Part shown: positions 21,761 through 30,710 of the stretch, piece by piece
Position numbering within the stretch: the stretch's first letter is position 1
How the letters are laid out: each line of letters begins with the position of its first letter
From: an uncultured Eubacterium sp.
Lineage (GTDB): Bacteria > Bacillota > Clostridia > Lachnospirales > Lachnospiraceae
NCBI GenBank assembly: GCA_910579145.1
Contig: CAJTTQ010000008.1
Span: forward strand, 27,499 to 58,320
Direction: 5' to 3'
Length of the DNA stretch: 30,822 nucleotides
Made by a program: the position numbers and the translations under genes
Notes under the pieces: model-generated
Told to the model about the DNA's origin: nothing
The model's input: the letters and a program-made list of their open reading frames with translations, nothing else
The model's database searches: none

Positions 21761-24700
21761 TCAATCCTTATTTGGCTTATATTTTTTCCGGTTCAATATC
21801 GCGTAGATACACGGTACGACAAACAGCGTGAGGAGCGTACCATAGACAAGCCCCCCGATCGTTACGACCGCCATCGGGCGCACCATATCCGAACCGCTGT
21901 CTGAACTTACGATCATCGGGATCAGGCCGAGGATCGTCGTCAGCGCCGTCATGAGGATCGGGCGGAGCCTCGTCCTTCCCGCTTCCACGATCGCCGCGTA
22001 TTTTTCCTCGCCGTCTTCCCTCAGCTGGTTGATATAATCTACGAGCACGATTCCGTTATTTACGATAATACCAGACAACATGACAAAACCGATCATCGCG
22101 ATGACGCTGACCTCGCTTCCCGACACCCACAGTCCCATAAAACCGCCGGTAAACGCAAGCGGGATCGTAAACAGGATGATAAACGGCGACAAAAGCGACT
22201 GGAACTGCGCCACCATGATCAGGTACATAAACAAAACGGCAACAATAAACATGAGGAATACCTGTTCCATAGACTCGTTGATCGTCTCATCCTCACCCGT
22301 AAATTCCATGACATAGCCAGCCGGAACCTCATAACCTTTGAGCGCATCCTTGATATCGTTGCTGACAAGTCCGATGTTGTGATCGTCGTCAATCGCAGCC
22401 GACACCGTCATATACCGGCTCTGTTTCTTTCGATTGATGGAATCCGGTGAATCCGCCATATCAAATGCGGCAATCTTACTCAGTTTCACTTTTTTCTTCT
22501 TCTGCGTCATCGTATCCGTATATTCGATCTTCATTTTCCGAAGATCGGCGCGTGTCAGCGACGTATCTTTTTCGTCATTGACGTAAACGTTCAATTCGTC
22601 CGTATCTGTTGAAATCGTCGTCGCGGAACTGGCCTCCTTTACCTTCGCGTTCACCTGCTGGAAGATCTGTGCCACCGTGAGCGAATACTTCATCGCCTTC
22701 GCCTTATTGACGGTGATACGGAACTCTTCATTGCCGTCCTCTAATCCGTTTGTCACCTCAGTGACCCCGTCGACATCCTGGATCCGGCCGATCACTTCCT
22801 CGGTCACAGCCTGCAATTTATCCAAGTCTTTTCCGCGTATTTCAATCGTAATGCCCGAACCAAACATCGCGCTCATATCCATCGCGGAAGAGTTTACCGT
22901 CACGTCGCACGGATACCCTTTCTCCTCCACATTTTTCTCGATCTGCTGTTTGATCTCCGCATTCGTCCGGTCTGTCTCCTCATCAAGCAAAAGATACATC
23001 GAGATCGCATCATTCCCGGCGCCGGACATCGACGACATGACACCGCCCCCGCCGGATACGGCTCCGATCGTCTCGATCCCGTCGATCTCCTTCATCCACT
23101 CCATCATTTCCGTCGATACGTCGCGCAGCTGTTCTTCTGATACCGTTTCATCCTCCGGCGCGGCAACCGTAAGCGTCATCTGCGGACTCTCCATTTCCGG
23201 CATAAACGCCGTCCCCCTCGAAACCGAGAGCACGGCAAAAACGATCAAAAGTACAAACGAAGCGATCAAGACGATGGCTTTTTTATGAAGCAGGACGGAA
23301 AGCACACTGGCATATACATTCTGTATCTTACCGATCACGCCTTCTTTCGATTTCCTCGTTTTCTTCAGCATGCCCTGCGACATCGCCGGTACGAGCGTCA
23401 GACTGACGAGCAGGCTGGCGAGCAGCGAGTAGGCAAGCGTCAAACCAAGATCCGTAAACAGCTGTCTCGTAATCCCCTCGGTAAAAATGATCGGCGCAAA
23501 CACACAGATCGTCGTCAGTGTCGATGCCAGGATCGCTCCCGCCACCTGTCTCGCCCCGTCGACGGCGGCCTCTTTGATGCCGTACCCCTCGTCGTTGCGC
23601 AGTCGGAACACGTTCTCGATCACGACGACGGAGTTATCGACGAGCATCCCGACGCCGAGCGCCAGTCCCGACAGCGAAATGATATTGAGCGTCACGCCGC
23701 TGAAATACATGAGAACGATCGCCGTCACGACACTGAGCGGGATCGAGCACGCGACGATGATCGTCGGACGTATATCCCACAGGAACAAAAACAGGATGAC
23801 GATCGAGAGCAATCCACCAATCAACAGGTTCTGGACAACCGAATCCACAACCAGGTCGATATATACGCCCTGGTTCATCAAAATGCTGACATGAAGCCCT
23901 TCATTTTCCTCTTCGAGATCGAGAAACCGCTCGCTAAGCCGCTCCGTCACATCGCCGGTCGAAAATCCAGTCGCTTTTTCCATCGTAACCGCCACCGCCG
24001 GATTTCCATTTACCATCACGTACATGTCTTCGGAATTATCCGTGACTGCTACATCCGCCACGTCCGAGAGGCGGATCGGGTCAAGGCCATCCAGATCCAT
24101 ATCACAAATGATCAGATCTTCCACGTCCTCGTCCGATTCGATCTTCTCTCCCACCTTCACGAGATAGGACGCGTCGTCATCCGTAATATATCCCGCCGGC
24201 ATATCAAAATTTTCCGCCGTCAGGATGCCTTCCACCATACTTTTCGTAATGATATTTTCCAGATTCGTATTTTCCTTCGTCGTCTTCGACGAATCTTTCA
24301 GCGTGTTCTCCGCCTCATTGAGCTTACTCTCCCCATTCGACACTTCCATCTCCGCCACGCTGAGTTTGATCGCCGCCAGTACTTTCTGCTTACTGAGCTC
24401 CTGTGCCGCCTCTTCTACGGAGAGCTGCCCCTTCTGCAGTTTTGATTTCGCTTCCGTCAGCTGCTTCTTTGCCGCAGCGATCTGCTTCTTTCCTTTCTCC
24501 AGTTCCTCTCTGCCTTTTTTCAGCTTCCCTTCCTGCTCGTTGATCTGTGTCAGTCCGGCCTGTGCCTTCGCCAGTCCCTGCTCTGCCTCCACGAGTTTTG
24601 CGGGAAGTTCCTCTTCTTTTATGCCCTGCTCTTTTAATTTCGATTGCAAAACGCTGATCTGCGCGTTCACCGCCTCCAGCTTCATACGGAGTTCCGACGT

Positions 24701-25705
24701 CTCCCCGCTGGCAGCGATCTGTCCCTCGATCGCCTGCTTCTGCGCCTGTAACCCTTTTAATCCATTCTGTAACTGTTCCAGGCCGCTCTTCGCTGTCATC
24801 AGCGTCTTGATGGTGGACTCCAGCGTCGCCTTCTGGGTTTTGATCTGCGCCGTGCCCTCATTCATCTGCTTTTCCGAATCGAGAAGCGTCTTCTCCTTCG
24901 ATTCAAGCTGCTTTAAGCTATTGTTTAACTTTTTCAGCGTCTTCTCCATCTTTTCCGACGACTTCGCGAGCTTCGACTCCCCTTTGGCCAGTTCCTCGGC
25001 CGTCTTCTGCTGCTGCTTGTTCAGCGAATCTTTTCCATCCTCGATCTTCTTTTTATTCTTTGTGATCTTGTCCTTTGCGTCATTCAGCTTACCTTCCACG
25101 GCATCCTTCACTTTTCTATTCATCTTATCCAGTTTATCCTGCTGGATGATCACCTCTACCTTTTTCTGCACTTCCCCGGACGTATTAACAGACGCCACGC
25201 CTTCCACACTCTCGAGGTCCGGGATGATATCTGTCTTCGCGCGGTTCGTCACCTCGACACGGTCGATATTTTCAAAGTCGATCGCCGCCACCATGATCGG
25301 CATCATATCGGGATTGATCTTCATAATGGTCGGGCTTCCAATCGTATCGTCCCACTGGGAAGATACCATATCCAGGCTCTCCCTCATATCGATCGTAGCC
25401 GTATTCATGTCCGTACTATCATTAAACTCCAAAATCACCACCGAAACATTGCTGTTCGACACGGACGATACTTCTTTCATGTTGCTGATACTCGCCATCG
25501 CCTGTTCGACCGGCTTCGTCACGGCCGATTCCACCTCCTCCGGACTGGCGCCCGGATACGTCGTCATGACGATCGCATACGGAAATTCCATATCCGGTAA
25601 AAGATCCGTACTCATATTACGGAATGATAAGAACCCTAAAACGAGTATCAGTACAACGGCAACTAACACGGTATAGGGCCTTCTAACACTTAATTTCGAT
25701 AACAT
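21761..25705 (-). CDS. RND (HAE1-type) efflux transporter with a large coiled-coil insertion
   Basis: A 1314-residue RND permease; usual HAE1 proteins have about 1030-1060. The family plan is clear: TM1 (10-30), an outer domain with the D-L-L-P-D-M-E-F-P and G-A-S-P-E-E-V-E motifs, the central block of helices with L-G-V-G-M-L-V-D-N-S-V-V-V-I-E-N (the proton-relay aspartate sits in this motif), then a second copy of the TM/loop half ending in G-I-V-L-V-D-Y and a short tail. The extra length is a Lys/Glu/Gln/Leu-rich insertion of about 285 residues at 195-480 in the first outer loop, right after the Q-Q-D-K-L strand and before the helix I-I-T-K-S-M-V-E-G-I-L. No adaptor (MFP) or outer-membrane channel gene is adjacent. 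Own promoter, GGGAGG ribosome site; first gene of the murI operon. Substrates unknown. Confidence 0.9.
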   Translation of the reverse strand: MLSKLSVRRPYTVLVAVVLILVLGFLSFRNMSTDLLPDMEFPYAIVMTTYPGASPEEVESAVTKPVEQAMASISNMKEVSSVSNSNVSVVILEFNDSTDMNTATIDMRESLDMVSSQWDDTIGSPTIMKINPDMMPIMVAAIDFENIDRVEVTNRAKTDIIPDLESVEGVASVNTSGEVQKKVEVIIQQDKLDKMNRKVKDAVEGKLNDAKDKITKNKKKIEDGKDSLNKQQQKTAEELAKGESKLAKSSEKMEKTLKKLNNSLKQLESKEKTLLDSEKQMNEGTAQIKTQKATLESTIKTLMTAKSGLEQLQNGLKGLQAQKQAIEGQIAASGETSELRMKLEAVNAQISVLQSKLKEQGIKEEELPAKLVEAEQGLAKAQAGLTQINEQEGKLKKGREELEKGKKQIAAAKKQLTEAKSKLQKGQLSVEEAAQELSKQKVLAAIKLSVAEMEVSNGESKLNEAENTLKDSSKTTKENTNLENIITKSMVEGILTAENFDMPAGYITDDDASYLVKVGEKIESDEDVEDLIICDMDLDGLDPIRLSDVADVAVTDNSEDMYVMVNGNPAVAVTMEKATGFSTGDVTERLSERFLDLEEENEGLHVSILMNQGVYIDLVVDSVVQNLLIGGLLSIVILFLFLWDIRPTIIVACSIPLSVVTAIVLMYFSGVTLNIISLSGLALGVGMLVDNSVVVIENVFRLRNDEGYGIKEAAVDGARQVAGAILASTLTTICVFAPIIFTEGITRQLFTDLGLTLAYSLLASLLVSLTLVPAMSQGMLKKTRKSKEGVIGKIQNVYASVLSVLLHKKAIVLIASFVLLIVFAVLSVSRGTAFMPEMESPQMTLTVAAPEDETVSEEQLRDVSTEMMEWMKEIDGIETIGAVSGGGGVMSSMSGAGNDAISMYLLLDEETDRTNAEIKQQIEKNVEEKGYPCDVTVNSSAMDMSAMFGSGITIEIRGKDLDKLQAVTEEVIGRIQDVDGVTEVTNGLEDGNEEFRITVNKAKAMKYSLTVAQIFQQVNAKVKEASSATTISTDTDELNVYVNDEKDTSLTRADLRKMKIEYTDTMTQKKKKVKLSKIAAFDMADSPDSINRKKQSRYMTVSAAIDDDHNIGLVSNDIKDALKGYEVPAGYVMEFTGEDETINESMEQVFLMFIVAVLFMYLIMVAQFQSLLSPFIILFTIPLAFTGGFMGLWVSGSEVSVIAMIGFVMLSGIIVNNGIVLVDYINQLREDGEEKYAAIVEAGRTRLRPILMTALTTILGLIPMIVSSDSGSDMVRPMAVVTIGGLVYGTLLTLFVVPCIYAILNRKKYKPNKD
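24266..25123 (-). other. Region encoding the coiled-coil insertion of the RND transporter
   Basis: Codons 195-480. The encoded segment has long stretches of heptad-like Lys/Glu/Leu pattern in two arms (about 197-335 and 340-480) with a Gly/Ser break (A-A-S-G-E-T-S) between them, which suggests an antiparallel helical hairpin. The 5' and 3' edges fall within the porter domain. Reverse-strand translation gives a Ser/Phe-rich artefact, which confirms the compositional bias only. Confidence 0.8.
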
Positions 25706-25790
25706 CCTCGTATCCTCCCTGTGATTTTCTCATCCTGATGATGCCTTGGTCAAACTTTTATCCAGACATCCTGAAAAACGATTTAGAAAA

Positions 25791-25819
25791 ATTATGTCAC
25801 ATCGCCCCCTCTTTGTCAA
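25791..25819 (-). promoter_or_regulatory. SigA-type promoter of the RND-murI operon
   Basis: Minus strand consensus TTGACA (25814-25819), exactly 17 bases, CATAAT (25791-25796). It starts 22 bases after the GH18 stop. The leader is about 80 bases with no obvious structure, so constitutive expression is likely unless a regulator overlaps. Confidence 0.85.
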
Positions 25820-25841
25820 TGCCGCACATGTTTCCTATTTG

Positions 25842-26981
25842 TTACCAATTTGTAAACGGCTGGTCAGCAAATAAAAGCCACATCGCCCGGTACCAGCGCA
25901 TGATCTGCCATACACCGATCCCCTTTAACCCGTATTCCGGCAAAAGGGCATACTTTTGTTCCAGGCTGCGCACGTCCTCAAACCAGACGACGTGCTCGGT
26001 CCCCTCCTCATCCACATAGGAAAAATAAGGGGACTGGGCCAGTTCATCAAACTCGATCGCGGCCCCGTACCGGATCGCGATCTGCACGGCCTCGACATTT
26101 CCGATCGTCCGCGCCTCCGTCTTTCCCCGGACAAATGGAAGCGGCCAGTCATAGCCGTAATTGGCAATCCCCATATTGATCTTTGTCGGCTCGATCTCTG
26201 TCACCGCATAATCGAGGACGCGCCTTACCATATTGACCGGAGCAACGGCCATCGGCGGCCCGTATTTATACCCCCACTCGTATGTCATCAACAGCACCTC
26301 ATCCGCTGCGTCCCCGAGCGCCGCATAATCCTTTCCCTCATATAAGAGTCCCTTCTGTCCCGCCGACGTTTTTGGCGCCAGTGCGACCGAAACAGAAAAG
26401 CCGAGCGGGTGCATGATCTGTGCCGCGCGCCGCACAAACGCCGTAAACGCATCCCTGTCACCCGAAAGGATATACTCGAAATCAATATCGATCCCCCCAT
26501 ACCCCTTTTCCTGCATCAGGGCCGCCAGGCTGTTTAAAAGCCGGTCGGCCGCCGCTTCGTTTGTAACGACCTGGTGGATCAGGTTATTATTAAATTTTCC
26601 ATCCTGCCCAAACGGTGTCAGCGTCAGAACCGGCACCGTCCCGTATTCCCGGCTCATCTCGACCATCCACGCGTCATCCCGCGGCGGCTCGATGATGCCT
26701 CCCTCCACGGTAAATCCATACGAAAAAACAAACAGACGGTTCAGAAATGGAAGCGTCTGTTCCAATACCCACGGACTGATATACGTGTACGCGTAACCTC
26801 CGGCATTTGCAGGCCGTAATCCCGCCGTCCCGTCTAACGTCCCGATCAAAAGCGCCTGCCCGACCGCCAGCGCGTACGGCTCGATGAGCTGGTTATTCCA
26901 TATGATACTGTCCGCGCTGACCGAATACGCCGCCGCGATCCGGTTTACGGTATCACCGCTCTTTACCACATAAATTTCCAT
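25842..26981 (-). CDS. LysM-GH18 protein, SleL/YaaH-like spore hydrolase
   Basis: About 379 residues from the ATG at 26981 (GGGGGAG upstream; a GTG 4 codons earlier is in frame). One LysM domain (about 2-47: Y-V-V-K-S-G-D-T-V-N-R-I-A) precedes a GH18 (beta/alpha)8 barrel with the catalytic D-x-D-x-E in G-G-I-D-I-D-F-E (E169 as the acid). No signal peptide: SleL/YaaH proteins of Bacillus likewise lack one and are loaded onto spores by their LysM domains, where they cleave cortex muramic-delta-lactam glycan as N-acetylglucosaminidases. SleL usually has two LysM domains; this has one. It follows the flippase by 30 bases, so the same transcript carries surface-polysaccharide genes. Activity as a spore lysin is inferred. 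Confidence 0.88.
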   Translation of the reverse strand: MEIYVVKSGDTVNRIAAAYSVSADSIIWNNQLIEPYALAVGQALLIGTLDGTAGLRPANAGGYAYTYISPWVLEQTLPFLNRLFVFSYGFTVEGGIIEPPRDDAWMVEMSREYGTVPVLTLTPFGQDGKFNNNLIHQVVTNEAAADRLLNSLAALMQEKGYGGIDIDFEYILSGDRDAFTAFVRRAAQIMHPLGFSVSVALAPKTSAGQKGLLYEGKDYAALGDAADEVLLMTYEWGYKYGPPMAVAPVNMVRRVLDYAVTEIEPTKINMGIANYGYDWPLPFVRGKTEARTIGNVEAVQIAIRYGAAIEFDELAQSPYFSYVDEEGTEHVVWFEDVRSLEQKYALLPEYGLKGIGVWQIMRWYRAMWLLFADQPFTNW

Positions 26982-27011
26982 AGGCTCCCCCACACATCGT
27001 TTCCTAATAAT

Positions 27012-28541
27012 TTATGCAGTTCTTTTCACCATATTCCGCACGAAACCCCAAAAATACCGAAACTCCTGCGAGCGGCAAAACACGGCGGCAAATATCACAT
27101 TCGGCACGATGGCGCAGATCCCGCCCTGTATGATAAATGCCTTCACCCCGCTCCCAGAAGCGCATGTACACAAAAAAAAGCTTACTCCACCCGCCAGACA
27201 GGTCACCACCGCGTACAGAAGCTGTCTCGCCATATACCCGCCCATCCCCTTTCCAAAATAATGTTTATACAGCACGTACGCCTCCACCCAGAACGGAACC
27301 AAGACCGTGCTGCCGATCGTGCCAAGTAACACCCCGGCCACGCCGTACTGCTTTACGAGCCAGACCGACAGCACGAGATTCAGCGCGCTCTCCACAAGCG
27401 GTTTATACCGGTCATACCAGAACATGCCGGAAGCCTCTTTAAAAATATTGGCCGTCGAACGCATGCCCCCGATATAAAAATTGACCGCGATCACGAGTAC
27501 CGTAAAGGAGGAAAGACAGTACGAATCCCCGATCCAGAGCGAGATAAAAGGCTGGAACAGGCAGAGGAGCGCGGTCGCGCAAAATCCTCGCAACCAGAAA
27601 TTCATAAACAGTACCCGGTACATCACACACTCCACATACTTCTTATCGTCTGACAGCACAAGATTCCCGACACTTGCCGTCATCGCCGTGAACATTTTTG
27701 TCATCAGGCGGTTCAGGGAATCGACGACCAGCGTATAATTCGAATACAGTCCGACCGCGATCAGCCCGGCAAATTTTGATATGATGAGATTATCCGTGGA
27801 AAACACGACGACCGTGCCGATCTTGTGAAACATCATCGCAAAGACATTTCTCTTTATATCGGCGGAAACCTGCGCGGGCAGCGCCGAAACGTCCTTCTCT
27901 TTCAGATACGGAAACAACCGGTCTGCCACGACGGAGATCAGCACATTTTCCCCCACCGTCACGACGATGCCCGCGATGAGATAAGCCGCGAAGCTGCGGC
28001 TCACCGCTAACACCAAAACCTGCATGGCACATAACGCGATCCTTGACACAGTCGTCACTGCCGTCGAAATATACTCCCGCTGGCTGCAGATGATGAGCGA
28101 CCGCTTATATGTAAAGAAATAAGAAACACCGGAATCCAAAACATACAGCACATAATACAAATAAATATACGGCATGTCCGTCGGCATGTCCCGGATGAGA
28201 AACGGCAGAAACGGCGTCAGCACGCCTCCCAGCACCAAAACCACGCAGCCGATCAGACGGTACAATTTGCGGTACAGCCGCATCATCGATTTGACAAATT
28301 CCGTATCTCCCTGCGCGATCGGCCGGTAGAGCGCATAATTGATGGCGCTGCCGACCCCCAGCTCCGTCAGGGCCAGAAACCGGAGTACATTGGAAAACAA
28401 CCCGTTCAGGCCGAGATATGTGCTCGACAAAAACTGGATGAAAACCGTCCGGTTCACAAACTGCAGAAGCAGGATGATAAAATAGGACACAAAGGAATAA
28501 TTGATATTTTTCAAACTGTTTTTCGTTCTGGACTGGCTCAT
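27012..28541 (-). CDS. Polysaccharide flippase (Wzx/oligosaccharide transporter-like)
   Basis: About 509 residues from the ATG at 28541 (AAGGAA 7-8 bases upstream; the frame is open 45 codons more, but inside the CapD gene). Twelve or more hydrophobic helices are seen along the chain, opening with N-I-N-Y-S-F-V-S-Y and L-G-L-N-G-L-F-S-N-V-L-R-F-L-A-L-T-E-L-G-V-G, a pattern typical of the polysaccharide synthesis (MATE-related) superfamily. It should flip lipid-linked oligosaccharide units across the membrane. The preceding gene provides a nucleotide-sugar enzyme, but no glycosyltransferases or polymerase lie in this window, so the rest of the locus would be to the right or elsewhere. Confidence 0.88.
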   Translation of the reverse strand: MSQSRTKNSLKNINYSFVSYFIILLLQFVNRTVFIQFLSSTYLGLNGLFSNVLRFLALTELGVGSAINYALYRPIAQGDTEFVKSMMRLYRKLYRLIGCVVLVLGGVLTPFLPFLIRDMPTDMPYIYLYYVLYVLDSGVSYFFTYKRSLIICSQREYISTAVTTVSRIALCAMQVLVLAVSRSFAAYLIAGIVVTVGENVLISVVADRLFPYLKEKDVSALPAQVSADIKRNVFAMMFHKIGTVVVFSTDNLIISKFAGLIAVGLYSNYTLVVDSLNRLMTKMFTAMTASVGNLVLSDDKKYVECVMYRVLFMNFWLRGFCATALLCLFQPFISLWIGDSYCLSSFTVLVIAVNFYIGGMRSTANIFKEASGMFWYDRYKPLVESALNLVLSVWLVKQYGVAGVLLGTIGSTVLVPFWVEAYVLYKHYFGKGMGGYMARQLLYAVVTCLAGGVSFFLCTCASGSGVKAFIIQGGICAIVPNVIFAAVFCRSQEFRYFWGFVRNMVKRTA

Positions 28542-28542
28542 A

Positions 28543-30540
28543 CTAATTTCCTTCCTGCTTGCTTTCCAAATGTGAATCCGTCTTTCTGCTAGACTCATAA
28601 AAGTCGGTAAAAGCATCCCCCAACACCTTTTTCTCCTGCCGCCTGTCCTCTTCCTGGATCGTATACGTCGGAACAAACTGCGCCACCAGCTCTTTCATAT
28701 CGGGATTTTCCCGGTCGGCCGCCTCATACAGCTTTTCCAGCCGGTCAAAAAATGTATTCTCATCGAACTCGATCGGCCGGCCGATATGGATCCGCTGGTT
28801 CTCCGTGGCCGTCAGTCCCTCCTCGTCCATGAGCATTTCCTCATACAGCTTCTCACCCGGGCGCAGACCGGTATACTCGATCCGTATTTCCTCGTCCGGT
28901 ACAAAACCAGACAGCTTGATGAGATTGCGCGCCAGATCGTCTATCTTAACCGGTTCTCCCATATCCAGCACGAAAATCTCGCCGCCCTTCGCGAAAGCGC
29001 CCGCCTGCAGCACGAGAGAAACGGCCTCCTGGATCGTCATGAAATAGCGGATGATATTTTTATCGGTCACGGTCACCGGCCCGCCCGCCTCGATCTGCTT
29101 TTTAAACAGCGGGATCACGCTTCCGTTGCTGCCCAGCACATTTCCGAACCGCACGGCCACAAAATCGGTGGAGGAATGCCGGTTCAGTCCCTGCACGATC
29201 ATCTCGCACATCCGTTTTGACGCCCCCATGATATTGGTCGGATTGACCGCCTTGTCCGTTGAGATGAGGACAAATTTCCTCGCCCCGTACTTATCTGCCG
29301 CCAGCGCGGTCTTATACGTGCCAAATACGTTATTCTTCACAGCCTCATTCGGACTGTCCTCCATGAGCGGCACATGTTTGTGCGCCGCGGCATGGTATAC
29401 GATGTCTGGACGGTATCTGGCAAAAATGGAATCCACCCGGCTCGTATTGCGCACCGAGCCGATCAGCACTTCCATGTGCATGTGCGGATATTTCGCCTTT
29501 AATTCCTGCTGGATGTCGTACGCATTATTTTCGTATATATCAAAAATAATGAGCATCTTCGGCTTATTGGCCGCGATCTGCCGGCAGAGCTCACTTCCGA
29601 TCGACCCCCCGCCCCCGGTCACGAGGATCACCTTATTTTTTACATATCCCGCGATTGAAGCCAGGTTCGTTTCCACCGGCTCCCGGCCTAAAAGGTCCTC
29701 GATCTGTACCGGGCGCAGTTTTTCCACGGCCGCCTCCCCGGTGACAAACTGATAGATTCCGGGCAGGATCTTTAGTTCCGCCCCTGTCTGCTGGCAGATC
29801 TCGAGAATTTCCTTTACTTCCTTTTTGGGCGCGCTCGGCATCGCCACGATGATCTCATTGATCCCGTAATACCGCGCCGCGTCTAAAATCTGCTCCCGCC
29901 CGCCGATCACTTTCACGCCATTGATGAACGTATTCTGTTTCGATTTATTGTCGTCAATGATACAGCATATATTGCTGTCCAGCTTTTTACTCATTTTCAG
30001 TTCCCGGATCACCATATTTCCTGACTCCCCGGCACCGATCACCATCGTATTGCGCATACCTACCCCGTGCACGTTCTCATTGTACAAAAGCCGCACGATC
30101 CGGTAGGAAAACCGCACCCCGAGCGTTGTGATGAACAAAAGCAGACAGTAGATGATAAAATATGAGCGCGGCAGTTTCCGGTATGTTCCAAACACTAAAA
30201 GAAAATGTACGACCGTGGACAGGCCGCACGCCATCACGATATTCAGCACTTCCCGCAGGCTGGCGTAGCGCCAGATGCTGTTATAGAGCCGGAACAGCAT
30301 AAAAATAATGAGAGTGATGACCGTATTGACAAGGATCATTTCCTGCAGCGTCGTGATGTAACCTTTCGGGTATTCTTCCGTGATCCCGCTGCGGATGAAG
30401 CGGTCCCAGTTCATCTCATAACGGATGAAGAGCGCGGCAAACGAACACAGATTGATACAGGCGGCGTCCCACAACACGAGCAGCACCCGGTACAGCATGG
30501 ATAATCTGCCGCTTTCTATATATTTTTGAAACCATCGCAT
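28543..30540 (-). CDS. Membrane-bound nucleotide-sugar 4,6-dehydratase (CapD/WbpM/PglF family)
   Basis: 665 residues. Four N-terminal helices (about 16-40, 68-84, 100-118, 128-147) anchor a CoA_binding_3-like region (163-285) and then an SDR domain: NAD loop G-G-G-G-S-I-G-S-E (309-317), S-T-D-K-A (427-431) and N-I-M-G-A-S-K (436-442), in which M438 takes the place of the usual Tyr and K442 is kept, as in WbpM-type enzymes. The reaction is 4,6-dehydration of a UDP-HexNAc, the first step to bacillosamine or QuiNAc/FucNAc sugars of glycans. Length matches the family (about 600-665). GGAGG lies before the ATG at 30540. The exact product (QuiNAc, FucNAc or bacillosamine precursor) cannot be inferred. 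Confidence 0.93.
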   Translation of the reverse strand: MRWFQKYIESGRLSMLYRVLLVLWDAACINLCSFAALFIRYEMNWDRFIRSGITEEYPKGYITTLQEMILVNTVITLIIFMLFRLYNSIWRYASLREVLNIVMACGLSTVVHFLLVFGTYRKLPRSYFIIYCLLLFITTLGVRFSYRIVRLLYNENVHGVGMRNTMVIGAGESGNMVIRELKMSKKLDSNICCIIDDNKSKQNTFINGVKVIGGREQILDAARYYGINEIIVAMPSAPKKEVKEILEICQQTGAELKILPGIYQFVTGEAAVEKLRPVQIEDLLGREPVETNLASIAGYVKNKVILVTGGGGSIGSELCRQIAANKPKMLIIFDIYENNAYDIQQELKAKYPHMHMEVLIGSVRNTSRVDSIFARYRPDIVYHAAAHKHVPLMEDSPNEAVKNNVFGTYKTALAADKYGARKFVLISTDKAVNPTNIMGASKRMCEMIVQGLNRHSSTDFVAVRFGNVLGSNGSVIPLFKKQIEAGGPVTVTDKNIIRYFMTIQEAVSLVLQAGAFAKGGEIFVLDMGEPVKIDDLARNLIKLSGFVPDEEIRIEYTGLRPGEKLYEEMLMDEEGLTATENQRIHIGRPIEFDENTFFDRLEKLYEAADRENPDMKELVAQFVPTYTIQEEDRRQEKKVLGDAFTDFYESSRKTDSHLESKQEGN

Positions 30541-30618
30541 AACGCATTACCTCCACACACAATACATTCTGATTACATTCTGGTCATATGAATACACCTC
30601 TATGCACTTCTATTTTTC

Positions 30619-30646
30619 AGTATACGAGATTATTTTCAGTTGTCAA
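30619..30646 (-). promoter_or_regulatory. SigA-type promoter of the CapD-flippase-GH18 transcript
   Basis: Minus strand TTGACA (30641-30646), 16 bases, TATACT (30619-30624). The leader of about 70 bases has no strong hairpin. Confidence 0.75.
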
Positions 30647-30657
30647 GCCAAAAAAGT

Positions 30658-30691
30658 GAAAATGAAAAGAGCCACTTGCAAAACAAGCGGC
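30658..30691 (-). terminator. Possible terminator of a minus-strand gene lying to the right
   Basis: Eight-bp stem (30671-30678 with 30684-30691, one G-U pair, 5-base loop) followed on the minus strand by TCTTTTCATTTTC. An uninterrupted minus-strand frame ending in TAA at 30707-30709, with a stop also upstream, might be the remnant of a small gene, but it has no credible start. The same stem contains the -35 of a possible plus-strand promoter, so only one of the two readings may be right. Confidence 0.5.
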
Positions 30692-30704
30692 CCTGGTGTA
30701 TAAT
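30676..30704 (+). promoter_or_regulatory. Possible plus-strand promoter
   Basis: TTGCAA (30676-30681), 17 bases, perfect TATAAT (30699-30704). It points to the right and would start transcription near 30711. It would be the only plus-strand promoter of the window, divergent from the CapD promoter. Confidence 0.5.
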
Positions 30705-30710
30705 TTACTT

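Noticed and set aside
23285..24445. 386-codon plus-strand open frame, Arg/His/Asp-rich
   Set aside because: Mirror frame of the RND gene with no recognisable motif; the minus-strand frame has clear RND motifs over the same stretch.
24225..25676. 483-codon plus-strand open frame, Ser/Phe/Cys-rich
   Set aside because: It is the reverse complement of the Lys/Glu/Gln-rich coiled-coil part of the RND gene; the composition (runs of S, F, C) is an artefact, and there is no ribosome site or family resemblance.
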